The position numbers were made by a program, and so were the translations under genes. A stretch of 42,211 nt of DNA from an uncultured Nitrosomonadaceae bacterium (lineage in GTDB: Bacteria > Pseudomonadota > Gammaproteobacteria > Burkholderiales > Nitrosomonadaceae): the NCBI GenBank assembly GCA_905612245.1, contig CAJQRL010000033.1, positions 1 through 42,211 on the forward strand. Direction: 5' to 3'. The notes beneath the pieces are model-generated. The model worked only from the letters and a program-made list of their open reading frames with translations. It was not told the DNA's origin and made no database searches. This document shows, piece by piece, positions 11,249 to 20,667 of the stretch (position 1 is the stretch's first letter; each line of letters begins with the position of its first letter).

Positions 11249-11318
11249 TACTGCTCCTATTTGTTCTCTAATTCGCTAATTTGTAAATAAAAAAAACTTA
11301 TTTTTATTGTAGGGGTAA

Positions 11319-11801
11319 TCAAGCTGAAGATGACGTTTGCTCTTGATTAGAAGTAAGTTTGCGTATGTCTACAATTTCTATAATATTTTCTTTATTCAGC
11401 TTTTGTTCATCAACTAATTGTTTCAAGTTTATTGAACCTAAGTGATCAAATATAAGTGCATTAAGGTTTTTCCATAAATCGTGTGTCATACATTTGTTGT
11501 CGTTATGACAGTTTTCTTTCCCGCCACATTGTGTCGAATCAATTGGCTCGTCAACAGCAAGGATGATATCGGCTACCGATACATGCTCCATTTTTTTAGC
11601 AAGGCAATAACCTCCACCAGGCCCACGAACACTATCGACTAATTTTCGTTGCCGAAGTTTAGTGAATAATTGTTCAAGATAGGATAGTGAAATTTGTTGA
11701 CGTTTGCTGATTTCAGCAAGTTTAACCGGTCCTTTGCTGCGTTGCATCGCAAGATCTAAGAGAGCTGTAACTGCAAACCTTCCTCGGGTTGTTAGTCTCA
11801 T
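11319..11801 (-). CDS. iscR: Rrf2-family Fe-S cluster regulator IscR
   Basis: MRLTTRGRFAVTALLDLA; ligand set C-x5-C-x5-C-x2-H (CGGKENCHNDNKCMTH) as in IscR; SD AAGAGG on minus strand 11809-11814. Confidence 0.93.
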   Translation of the reverse strand: MRLTTRGRFAVTALLDLAMQRSKGPVKLAEISKRQQISLSYLEQLFTKLRQRKLVDSVRGPGGGYCLAKKMEHVSVADIILAVDEPIDSTQCGGKENCHNDNKCMTHDLWKNLNALIFDHLGSINLKQLVDEQKLNKENIIEIVDIRKLTSNQEQTSSSA

Positions 11802-11859
11802 AAAAATGCCTCTTAACTTAGGTTAAACTATTAGAAGTTGGCGTAATCAAAGTGTGCTA

Positions 11860-11884
11860 ATACATGATTAATTTAGTCAAGTAT
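11860..11884 (-). promoter_or_regulatory. IscR type-1-like binding site 1
   Basis: Minus strand ATACTTGACTAAATTAATCATGTAT matches 23/25 positions of recalled consensus ATASYYGACTRWWWYAGTCRRSTAT. Confidence 0.82.
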
Positions 11885-11908
11885 AGAATACCTGATCAAT
11901 TTGGTCAA
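11880..11908 (-). promoter_or_regulatory. Sigma70-type promoter for iscR-suf operon
   Basis: Minus strand TTGACC (11908-11903), 17-nt spacer, TATACT (11885-11880). Confidence 0.78.
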
Positions 11909-11912
11909 CTAT
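11888..11912 (+). promoter_or_regulatory. IscR type-1-like binding site 2
   Basis: ATACCTGATCAATTTGGTCAACTAT matches 22/25 positions of the same consensus. Confidence 0.78.
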
Positions 11913-12047
11913 ATGACATTTTTTATCAATTTATTGAAAATAAGAATATGTCTTATGAATCTTAATAAAAGTTGAATTTATGTGTTCCATTTAAAATGGA
12001 AGCGAAGTGCTGGGTTACAAGAAGAATTAGGCTGTTAATATGAGTTT

Positions 12048-12665
12048 TTATCGAATGATGAGCCTCATGTGGGCTTTAATTAGTTTAATTGCCCTATTTC
12101 GAAAATGATTGCCATCTGAATCCTTTACCCACATATGCAATAATCCAATGAAAAACAATTGCGTATCAATAGCTAATTGGGCTGGTTCATGTGAGGGGTG
12201 TAATAGCCCTTGTTCTTTTGCTTTCTCATAAGTAAAACGTAATTTTTCCTCTATACCAGAACATGTTAGCAAGATTTCCTGCAAAACCACTGAAAATTCA
12301 ATTACATATTCACATTTAATCATCATTATTTCATAAATCTGTCTGGTTTCGAGGCTATTATTGAGGAGCTGGATTGTTCCACATAAAAAATTCTCGATTC
12401 GTACCAGAGGGTTTTTGCTGTTATCAACTAGCAGTGTATCGTCCATTCGATCTATTAAAGGCAGAAATACCTGTTCACGCATAGCCTGGAATATTTCAGT
12501 TTTATTTCTGAAATGCCAATAGATCGCTCCGCGTGTGACGCCGGCCTGGGTTGCGATTTGTTCCATGGTTGTACGGCTAACACCACGGATTAAGAATACT
12601 TCACGTGCCGCGATAATGATGCTTTTTCGCGTTAATTCGGCATCTTCTTTAGTTTTACGGGCCAT
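12048..12665 (-). CDS. TetR/AcrR-family repressor, divergent to RND efflux operon
   Basis: N-term HTH ...SIIIAAREVFLIRGVSRTTMEQIATQAGVTRGAIYWHFRNKTEIFQAM. Confidence 0.94.
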   Translation of the reverse strand: MARKTKEDAELTRKSIIIAAREVFLIRGVSRTTMEQIATQAGVTRGAIYWHFRNKTEIFQAMREQVFLPLIDRMDDTLLVDNSKNPLVRIENFLCGTIQLLNNSLETRQIYEIMMIKCEYVIEFSVVLQEILLTCSGIEEKLRFTYEKAKEQGLLHPSHEPAQLAIDTQLFFIGLLHMWVKDSDGNHFRNRAIKLIKAHMRLIIR

Positions 12666-12684
12666 AATTTTTCAGATAAGTGTT

Positions 12685-12732
12685 TACATACGGTAATGTA
12701 TGTATACACTTACATACATATACGAATGTAAG
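12685..12732. promoter_or_regulatory. Overlapping palindromic operator array between tetR/acrR-like and acrA-like genes
   Basis: TACATAC-N6-GTATGTA (12685-12704), ATGTATGTA-N6-TACATACAT (12696-12719), CTTACAT-N10-ATGTAAG (12709-12732). Confidence 0.8.
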
Positions 12733-12765
12733 CAAGTTATTTTAGTAAAAATATGGGATTAATTT

Positions 12766-13971
12766 ATGTTGTCATCTGACTCTAACGGGGGCAGGCATTA
12801 CAATTTTCGGGTTGTAATCTGCTTAAGGATAGTCATTACCTTGATTATTGGTGCTGCTCTGGCGGCATGTGGTAATAACAATCAGGAAATTTCTAATAAC
12901 ATCGCTCCACAAATGGCGATGCCTGTTAGTTTTATTTCGGTTGAACCTAGAAACGTACCAATTAGTGCTGAAGCAGTTGCTCAGACTGAAGGTGCAAAGG
13001 AAATTGAGATACGACCACGTGTGGGAGGAATTCTGCTGAAACGTTTATATCAGGAGGGTACTGCTATTGAGGCAGGTCAACCTATGTTCTTAATTGATCC
13101 GGTTCCCTATCAGAATGCACTGGCACAGGCCCAAGCCCAACTCATTGAACAACAAGCCCGGGTTGAGCAAACCATTCGTGAAGAAAATCGTTTAAAAGAG
13201 CTGCTCTCTACAAAGTCAATTAGTAAACGTGAATACGACAATGCCGTGTCCGAGAATGCGATTGTAAATGCTGCCTTGCAGCAAGCTAAAATTCGTGTAC
13301 GGGATGCAAAATTGAATCTTTCATATACAACCGTAACTGCTCCTGTGAAAGGGATATCAGGTCGTCGCCAGCTTTCTGAAGGAGTCTTAATACAAGCGAA
13401 TACAAGCTTGCTGACAACGATCATTCAATTATCACCAATTTGGGTTGGTTTTAGCTTGTCTGATAATGAACTGAAAAGATTCGGAGGATACCTAAGTGAA
13501 AAAAACGTAATAAATGTAACGTTAATATTACCGGATGGTACTGAATATGATCAAAGCGGAAAACTAAACTTTGCAGCCAGACGAATTGATCCTACTTTGG
13601 GGACACAACAGTTACGTGCAACATTTGATAATTCAGATCAGCGTTTATTACCAGGGCAGTTTGTTCGTGTCCGGATTGCAACAGGCGAGCAAAAGGGGGT
13701 TTTTCTTGTTCCGCAGATAGCAGTATTAACGTCTGATCTTGGTAGGGCAGTTTATTTAGTAAATGAAAAGAATGAAGCTGTTATGCAGCCAGTCGTTACC
13801 GGAAAATGGGTTGGTAAAAATTGGGTAGTTACTGAAGGTCTTAAAGCGGGCGACAAAGTAATTATTGATAATCTTATTAAACTTCGCCCAGGTATTCCCG
13901 TGTCACCACACCCTGCTGATTTGAGTCATAAACCATCACTCAAACAGACCGACTCCGTCGGGAAGAAATAA
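12766..13971 (+). CDS. RND efflux periplasmic adaptor subunit (AcrA/MexA-like lipoprotein)
   Basis: Lipobox-like ALAACGN; GGILLKRLYQEGTAIEAGQPMFLIDPVPYQNAL; YTTVTAPVKGISGRRQLSEG. Confidence 0.95.
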   Translation: MLSSDSNGGRHYNFRVVICLRIVITLIIGAALAACGNNNQEISNNIAPQMAMPVSFISVEPRNVPISAEAVAQTEGAKEIEIRPRVGGILLKRLYQEGTAIEAGQPMFLIDPVPYQNALAQAQAQLIEQQARVEQTIREENRLKELLSTKSISKREYDNAVSENAIVNAALQQAKIRVRDAKLNLSYTTVTAPVKGISGRRQLSEGVLIQANTSLLTTIIQLSPIWVGFSLSDNELKRFGGYLSEKNVINVTLILPDGTEYDQSGKLNFAARRIDPTLGTQQLRATFDNSDQRLLPGQFVRVRIATGEQKGVFLVPQIAVLTSDLGRAVYLVNEKNEAVMQPVVTGKWVGKNWVVTEGLKAGDKVIIDNLIKLRPGIPVSPHPADLSHKPSLKQTDSVGKK

Positions 13972-13982
13972 CTGTAATTATC

Positions 13983-16900
13983 ATGACAAAATTCTTCATC
14001 ACACGCCCAATTTTTGCATCTGTATTATCTATTATTATTGTTTTGGCAGGGGTTGCTTCAGCAATTCAGCTTCCCATTGCTCAATATCCACAAATTGCAC
14101 CACCTACCGTATTGGTGACGGCTACTTTCCCTGGTGCAAGTGCGGAAACCATGGCAAAAACAGTTGCTGCGCCGATTGAAGAAGAGTTAAGTGGAATTGA
14201 GAATTTATTATATTTTAGTTCCAGCGCTGATTCTAGCGGCACATTGACAATTACTGCAACGTTTGAAGTTGGAACTGATATTGATCAAGCAACTTTTAAT
14301 GTCAGCAATCGAGTAAATATTGCTCTTCCACGTTTGCCAGATGAAGTGCGTCGAACTGGTCTTGTAGTACAAAAGAGATCTAACGACATTTTAATAGTTG
14401 TTATGCTAGTTTCAGACAAGGCTAAGCATGACACGTTGTATTTAAGTAATTATGCAACGCTTAATGTAGTGGACGAATTAAAACGTATTAAAGGTGTGGG
14501 TGATGCAACTATTTTCGGCGGTCAAGATTATTCCATACGTATTTGGTTGCGCCCTGATCGAATGGCCCAGCTTGGGGTAACTACATCAGATATTGCTAGT
14601 GCAATTCGGTCACAGAATGCGCAGTATGCTTCTGGAAAGATAGGACAAGAACCTGCTCCTGCTGATCAACAGCTGGCATATACCGTTGTAGCTAAAGGCC
14701 GATTGTTGGAACCGGAACAATTTGGCAATATAGTTATACGTGCAAATGGCTCACGAGGCGTCCTCTATCTTAAGGATGTTGCTCGTATTGAATTAGGTGC
14801 GCAAAGTTATAACGTGCGCACCACACTTAATGGTCAGCCTGGAACGGGCATTCCTATTTTCCTGCAGAATGGTGCTAATGCTCTCGATACGGCAAATGCT
14901 ATCAAGGACAAAATGGATGAGCTTAAACAACGCTTTCCTGAGGGGATGGATTATGTAGTGCCATACGATACAAGTTTGTTTGTTAAGGCGTCAATTTGGG
15001 AGGTACTCAAGACACTCGGGGAAGCAATGGTACTTATTGTGCTGGTTGTATACCTGTTCTTGCAAAGCTGGCGAGCTACACTGATTCCAATTATTGCAGT
15101 ACCTATATCTTTGATAGGAACTTTCGCAGGCTTGTGGGTATTCGGATTTTCAATTAATACACTGACACTTTTTGCTATGGTGCTATCCATAGGTACCGTG
15201 GTGGATGATGCAATTATAGTATTGGAGAATATTGAACGCTTAATGGAGGAAGAAAAATTATCACCAACTAAAGCGGCTATTAAAGCGATGGAACAGGTAT
15301 CAGGCGCAGTTGTTGCAATTGTACTGGTGCTATGCGCAGTATTTGTACCTGTAGCTTTTCTTGGAGGTATTGCCGGCGAATTATATCGCCAGTTTGCTGT
15401 TACCGTAGCTGTGGCTGTAGTTATTTCTGGCGTAGTGGCGCTAACCTTAACCCCAGCACTATGCGCCATTTTGTTAAAAAAAACGCATGGAGAGTCTGCA
15501 TTTTTCAGAGCGTTTAACCGTGGATTTGGTAAATTTACTGAATTTTATACCCGTACAGTTGACCTTACGATACGTCACAAAATTACTGGTGTATTTGTAT
15601 TTATAGGGTTCATCGCAATCGCGATTTATTTGATTAAATTAGTGCCGGGTAGCTTTGTTCCTCCTGAAGACCAAGGGTATGTGGTAGCTGCAACGATACT
15701 ACCCGACGGAGCAACACTTTCGCGAACAACTAAAACCTCTGAGGCAGTACGAGCTGCTATTGCAAAAGATCCGGCAGTATCGCATCAATTTGTTGTAAAT
15801 GGATTCGATCTTATAGGTGGTGGTAATAAAACTAGTTCAGCAACTATGTTTGTTGCGTTCAAAGACTGGTCAGAGCGTTCAGCATCAGCTGAAGATATTG
15901 TTAAGAAATTGACGGGTATTGGCATGATGCAGCCAGATGGTCTGGCGATTGCATTTAATCCACCTGCAATCCGTGGTCTGGGAAATTCAGGAGGATTTGA
16001 AGTCTATGTGCAAAGTCGCGGAGATTCGAGTCCTCTGCGTTTATCTAGTGCGGTTAATAGTTTTATCGAAGAGCTGAGAAAGGAGCCACGCCTGACTGGC
16101 ATCAATACCTTCTTTCGTCCTACTGTGCCACAATTTTTTGTTGAAGTGGATGAAGCTAAGGCAATTTCTCAGGGTGTCCTGATAGCCGATATTTATGCCA
16201 CTTTACAAAGTACTATGGGCTCACTCTATGTGAACGACTTCAATCGGTCTGGGCGTACTTACCGTGTACAAATGCAGGCTGAACCTCAATATCGTATGAA
16301 ACCGGAAGATATTGGGAGAGTGTATGTTCGTTCACAATCTGGCGCGATGGTACCTTTATCAGCCCTTAGCAAAATAAGTGATGTAGTGGGTGCAGAACAG
16401 TTAGAGCGTTATAACGGGCTACTTTCTGCAAAAATACTTGGAAGTGGGGAAACTGGCGTAAGTTCGGGTGACGCTATCAAGTTAGTGGAAGAGATTGCTT
16501 CTAGAAGCTTACCAGATAATTATCAAATATCTTGGACCGGTCAGGCATATCAGGAGAAACGCACTGGTTCAGCGGCAATCTTTGCGTTCAGTTTCGCAAT
16601 TATTATGGTGTTTCTGATTTTGGCTGCACAGTTTGAAACTTGGGTCTTACCGCTAGCAGTTATTATGGCTGTACCCTTTGCACTGACCGGTGCACTACTT
16701 GCGGTATTTCTACGCGGGATGCCTAATGATATTTATTTTCAGGTAGGTCTAATTACTTTAATTGGGCTGGCAGCAAAAAATGCAATTCTAATCGTGGAAT
16801 TTGCTAGTCAGAAAATGAAGGAAGGGATGCCTGTTGCACAAGCTGCAATTGAAGCCGCACGTTTGCGTTTCCGTCCAATTGTAATGACCTCAATGACCTT

Positions 16901-17096
16901 TGTGCTGGGAATTTCTCCGCTTGTAATTGCTACTGGTGCAGGATCGGCTGCACGACGATCAATGGGGACCGGTGTATTTGGAGGCATGATAGTTGCAACC
17001 TTTATTGCCACAGTATTTATTCCTTTGTTCTTTGTTTGGCTCTCAAGTAAGCGTGCAAAAAAAATTGCTGCTAATGTAGAGGGGGACTCAGAATGA
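13983..17096 (+). CDS. RND efflux inner-membrane transporter (AcrB/MexB-like, HAE1)
   Basis: 1037 aa; MTKFFITRPIFASVLSIIIVLAG; GFSINTLTLFAMVLSIGTVVDDAIIVLENIER; FALTGALLAVFLRG. Confidence 0.97.
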   Translation: MTKFFITRPIFASVLSIIIVLAGVASAIQLPIAQYPQIAPPTVLVTATFPGASAETMAKTVAAPIEEELSGIENLLYFSSSADSSGTLTITATFEVGTDIDQATFNVSNRVNIALPRLPDEVRRTGLVVQKRSNDILIVVMLVSDKAKHDTLYLSNYATLNVVDELKRIKGVGDATIFGGQDYSIRIWLRPDRMAQLGVTTSDIASAIRSQNAQYASGKIGQEPAPADQQLAYTVVAKGRLLEPEQFGNIVIRANGSRGVLYLKDVARIELGAQSYNVRTTLNGQPGTGIPIFLQNGANALDTANAIKDKMDELKQRFPEGMDYVVPYDTSLFVKASIWEVLKTLGEAMVLIVLVVYLFLQSWRATLIPIIAVPISLIGTFAGLWVFGFSINTLTLFAMVLSIGTVVDDAIIVLENIERLMEEEKLSPTKAAIKAMEQVSGAVVAIVLVLCAVFVPVAFLGGIAGELYRQFAVTVAVAVVISGVVALTLTPALCAILLKKTHGESAFFRAFNRGFGKFTEFYTRTVDLTIRHKITGVFVFIGFIAIAIYLIKLVPGSFVPPEDQGYVVAATILPDGATLSRTTKTSEAVRAAIAKDPAVSHQFVVNGFDLIGGGNKTSSATMFVAFKDWSERSASAEDIVKKLTGIGMMQPDGLAIAFNPPAIRGLGNSGGFEVYVQSRGDSSPLRLSSAVNSFIEELRKEPRLTGINTFFRPTVPQFFVEVDEAKAISQGVLIADIYATLQSTMGSLYVNDFNRSGRTYRVQMQAEPQYRMKPEDIGRVYVRSQSGAMVPLSALSKISDVVGAEQLERYNGLLSAKILGSGETGVSSGDAIKLVEEIASRSLPDNYQISWTGQAYQEKRTGSAAIFAFSFAIIMVFLILAAQFETWVLPLAVIMAVPFALTGALLAVFLRGMPNDIYFQVGLITLIGLAAKNAILIVEFASQKMKEGMPVAQAAIEAARLRFRPIVMTSMTFVLGISPLVIATGAGSAARRSMGTGVFGGMIVATFIATVFIPLFFVWLSSKRAKKIAANVEGDSE

Positions 17097-18568
17097 GAAA
17101 CCACTGTAGATTATCCTATCTACTGATAGGGATTACCTTGGTAATTCAGGGTTGCATATCGGTTGGTCCAGATTATAAGCGCCCTGAGAGTATTGATATC
17201 GTTCCAACTAGCTTTTCGGTTGGTAGTAATTCTACCGAGGAGCAAGAGCAGATAGCGACTCCTATTTCAAGTACCTGGTGGGAGCTCTATCAGGATCCTG
17301 TTCTGAATGATCTAGTGGCTAAAGCATTAGAAAATAATACAGATATTAAGCTTGCTATAGCGCGGGTAGAAGAGGCTGATGCCTACTTAAAGGAAGTAGG
17401 CGCTGCACTCTTTCCAACAATCGATTTTAAGTCAAATGCAACGCGTACGCGTATCTCAAGAGTAAGCGTAATTCCTGTTTTTCCAGGGCTAAATCCTGTG
17501 CGCCAAATTTATAGTATTTCTCTCGGCACGGCATTCGAGTTAGATTTCTGGGGAAAAGTACGTCGTGCAAGGGAAGCTGCATCAGCTCAGGCGATAGGTA
17601 CATATTATGCTAGGGATACTGTGTATTTATCTCTTTCCGGTCTGATTGTTACTAATTATCTATTGCTGCGAAGCCTTGATGCACAGCTTTCTGTATCTCG
17701 GGATAATTTACGTAACCGTGAAGAAGGTTTGGAAATTACCAGGCGACGTTTAGAGCAGGGTTTTACCTCGGCACTGGATGTTTATCAGGCTGAAACAGCT
17801 CATTCTAATCTTGTGGCACAAATTGTCGATCTGTCGCATCAACGAGCTATTAGCGAACACCAGTTAGCGGTACTTACCGGGACGCTTGATCTGAAGCTGG
17901 CGGAGGGTAACATTCAGACTTTGCCTATACCGCCTGCGCCACCAGCCGGATTGCCTTCCAGTTTGTTGGGTGGGCGTCCTGACGTACGTCAGGCGGAGGA
18001 GCAAGTAATAGCTGCAACCGCTAATATTGGCGTTGCTAAAGCGTCACTTTTTCCAAGTATCATGCTTACAACCAGTTTTGGCAGAGAAAGTATTTCATTA
18101 GGCAACCTGGTTAAATCTGCAGCAAATATATGGACAGCCGGCGTAAACCTAAATTTGCCAATTTTTGATGCAGGTAGATTACTTGCTCGTTTAGATCAGG
18201 CCAGTGCGCAACAAAAACAGGCATTAATTTCATATGAGGGCTCTATAAGAACCGCATTCAGGGAAGTGAACGATGCATTGATCAGTGTACGTAAAAGTTC
18301 AGAGCAGGAAGCTGCCTTAGAAGCTAGTGAGGTTTCAGCTAGAAAAGCCTTACAAGTTTCCGAGAATCGCTATAAATATGGATATTCGGCCTACCTTGAG
18401 GTTTTAGATTCGCAGAGAATCCACAATGAGGTAGCATTAGCAGTTATCCGGAGCCGTCAAAATCGGCTAGTTGCAACTGTTGATTTATTTAAGGCACTTG
18501 GTGGCGGTTGGGAACCTGAATCCTTAAGGCGCTCACCGTCAGGATTTCTGGAATTTTTCGGGGACTGA
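17093..18568 (+). CDS. RND efflux outer-membrane factor (OprM/TolC family lipoprotein)
   Basis: VIQGCISVGPDYKRPE, LLGGRPDVRQAEEQVIAATANIGVAKASLFPSI; overlaps acrB-like stop (ATGA). Confidence 0.95.
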   Translation: MRNHCRLSYLLIGITLVIQGCISVGPDYKRPESIDIVPTSFSVGSNSTEEQEQIATPISSTWWELYQDPVLNDLVAKALENNTDIKLAIARVEEADAYLKEVGAALFPTIDFKSNATRTRISRVSVIPVFPGLNPVRQIYSISLGTAFELDFWGKVRRAREAASAQAIGTYYARDTVYLSLSGLIVTNYLLLRSLDAQLSVSRDNLRNREEGLEITRRRLEQGFTSALDVYQAETAHSNLVAQIVDLSHQRAISEHQLAVLTGTLDLKLAEGNIQTLPIPPAPPAGLPSSLLGGRPDVRQAEEQVIAATANIGVAKASLFPSIMLTTSFGRESISLGNLVKSAANIWTAGVNLNLPIFDAGRLLARLDQASAQQKQALISYEGSIRTAFREVNDALISVRKSSEQEAALEASEVSARKALQVSENRYKYGYSAYLEVLDSQRIHNEVALAVIRSRQNRLVATVDLFKALGGGWEPESLRRSPSGFLEFFGD

Positions 18569-18681
18569 TATTCTCTTGCGAATTCATATGGAATATGATG
18601 AGAATCTTCATTTGTATTCTGTCCGCACCAAGCTTGCATTTGTAACAATGAGAAGTTAACCCTAGTTTTGGAAATTAATTA

Positions 18682-20487
18682 ATGCGTCCCACACGTTTAG
18701 AGAAGCCGTCATTGAGTCGCAACGATTGGGGGACCATTCGCTCATTATTACCGTACCTATGGGAGTTTAAAAAAAGGGTTTCGCTAGCGCTAGTTTTACT
18801 GGTCATGGCTAAACTTGCGAGTGTCGCAGTGCCGCTATTATTGAAGGAAGTGGTTGATGCACTTGATCAGCCACAAGATATGCTGGTACTGCCGGTGTTG
18901 TTCGTAGTGGGCTATGGTGTGCTACGTCTGTGTAGTACGTTATTCGGTGAAATACGTGACGCTATCTTTGCAAAGGTAACGCAGCGGGCAATCCGAAGAG
19001 TTGCGATTCGAGTTTTTGGCCACCTACATGCGTTGTCGTTACGTTTTCACTTAGAGCGCCAAACTGGCGGTGTATCACGTGATATTGAGCGGGGTTCACG
19101 CGGCATATCTTTTCTGTTGAATTTTATGCTGTTTAATATTTTGCCAACTCTTTTGGAAATTGGCTTAGTGGCAATAATTCTTCTTTCTAATTATGACATC
19201 TGGTTCTCTATAATTATATTTTCTACCTTAGTAGCTTATATTGCGCTCACGTTAGTTGTTACTGAACGGCGTATGATCTTCCGTCGCACCATGAATGACA
19301 TGGACTCAAAAGCGAATACACGTGCGATTGATAGCTTGTTAAATTATGAGACGGTGAAATATTTTGGTAATGAATCATGGGAGGCGGAGCGTTACGATGA
19401 GCACTTAAAGAAGTGGGAAACTGCAGCAGTACGTAACCAGACTTCTCTTGCGGCGCTTAATGCTGGGCAGAGTGGCATTATCGCAATAGGCGTAACGTTG
19501 TTAATGCTATTGGCATCTGACGGAGTGGTCAAAGGATCTATGTCATTGGGCGATTTGGTGTTAGTCAATGCTTTTATGTTGCAGCTTTATATGCCACTAC
19601 ACTTTCTTGGATTTGTTTATCGTGAAATTAAGCATTCACTGGCAGATATGGAAAAAATGTTTGCATTGTTGACGGAAAGAGAGGAAATAAAGGACAAATC
19701 GGATGCTCTTGATCTCGTTCAGGGAGATGCTTCAGTTCGGTTTGAAAACGTAAATTTTAGCTATGAATCTAATCGTCAAATTTTATTTGATATGAGCTTT
19801 GATATCCCTGCCGGGCATAACATTGCAGTAGTTGGGCACAGTGGCTCAGGCAAATCTACAATCTCACGTTTATTATTTCGTTTCTACGAAGTAACCAGTG
19901 GTCGTATTTTGGTAAATGATCAGGATATTAGTAATATTACTCAAAAGAGCCTGCGGGCAACTGTAGGCATTGTCCCGCAAGATACAGTTCTATTTAATGA
20001 AAGTATTTATTACAACATAGCTTATGGGCGCCCTGAAGCAAGTTGTGAAGAAGTCTTCCAGGCAGCAAAATCTGCTCATATTCATGATTTTATTGAAAGC
20101 CTGCCAGAAAAATACAAGACAACAGTTGGAGAGAGGGGGCTAAAACTTTCTGGTGGTGAAAAACAGCGAGTTGCAATTGCTAGAGCAATCTTGAAAGGAC
20201 CAAAGATTCTAATTTTTGATGAAGCAACCTCAGCACTAGATTCAAGATCTGAGAAGGCCATACAAGGAGAGCTGAAGAGAATAGCTGCGAATCGTACTAC
20301 GCTTACAATCGCTCATCGGCTTTCTACTATTGCTGATGCTGACCAAATTCTAGTAATGGATAAAGGTAGAATTATAGAACGTGGTAGCCACCAGGAGCTA
20401 CTTGCGGCAAGAGGGTTCTATTTCCATATGTGGGAGTTGCAGCAACAAGAAGAGCAAACCAGAGCGCATCAAGCAGACGATACCTAG
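18682..20487 (+). CDS. Atm1/HMT1-type ABC exporter (fused TMD-NBD)
   Basis: VGHSGSGKSTISRLLFRFYE, LSGGEKQRVAIARAILKGPKILIFDEATSALDSRSE; TMD with NYETVKYFGNE. Confidence 0.92.
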   Translation: MRPTRLEKPSLSRNDWGTIRSLLPYLWEFKKRVSLALVLLVMAKLASVAVPLLLKEVVDALDQPQDMLVLPVLFVVGYGVLRLCSTLFGEIRDAIFAKVTQRAIRRVAIRVFGHLHALSLRFHLERQTGGVSRDIERGSRGISFLLNFMLFNILPTLLEIGLVAIILLSNYDIWFSIIIFSTLVAYIALTLVVTERRMIFRRTMNDMDSKANTRAIDSLLNYETVKYFGNESWEAERYDEHLKKWETAAVRNQTSLAALNAGQSGIIAIGVTLLMLLASDGVVKGSMSLGDLVLVNAFMLQLYMPLHFLGFVYREIKHSLADMEKMFALLTEREEIKDKSDALDLVQGDASVRFENVNFSYESNRQILFDMSFDIPAGHNIAVVGHSGSGKSTISRLLFRFYEVTSGRILVNDQDISNITQKSLRATVGIVPQDTVLFNESIYYNIAYGRPEASCEEVFQAAKSAHIHDFIESLPEKYKTTVGERGLKLSGGEKQRVAIARAILKGPKILIFDEATSALDSRSEKAIQGELKRIAANRTTLTIAHRLSTIADADQILVMDKGRIIERGSHQELLAARGFYFHMWELQQQEEQTRAHQADDT

Positions 20488-20667
20488 CTAGCACAAAGTG
20501 TCACTCTCTATTATTGTGCAATAATTCGTTGATTTTTAATGGTTGAGAAATATAGATTTTTACAAGTATTGGTATACAGTTTATAGTTAAGATTTTTATA
20601 TATATGCGGTCAAAAAAATAATTTTGTGGATCGAAAGTACCGAAATTTTTCGGTTGGAACAAGAAAA

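Noticed and set aside
14951-15469. 172-aa antisense ORF opposite the AcrB-like gene
   Set aside because: Ser/Thr-Ala-rich low-complexity translation antisense to a strongly supported RND transporter; typical shadow ORF.
18570-18606. Imperfect cruciform (ATTCTC ... TCATAT-GGA-ATATGA ... GAGAAT) after the OprM-like gene
   Set aside because: Asymmetric stem, no T-tract; plausible but too weak to call a terminator.
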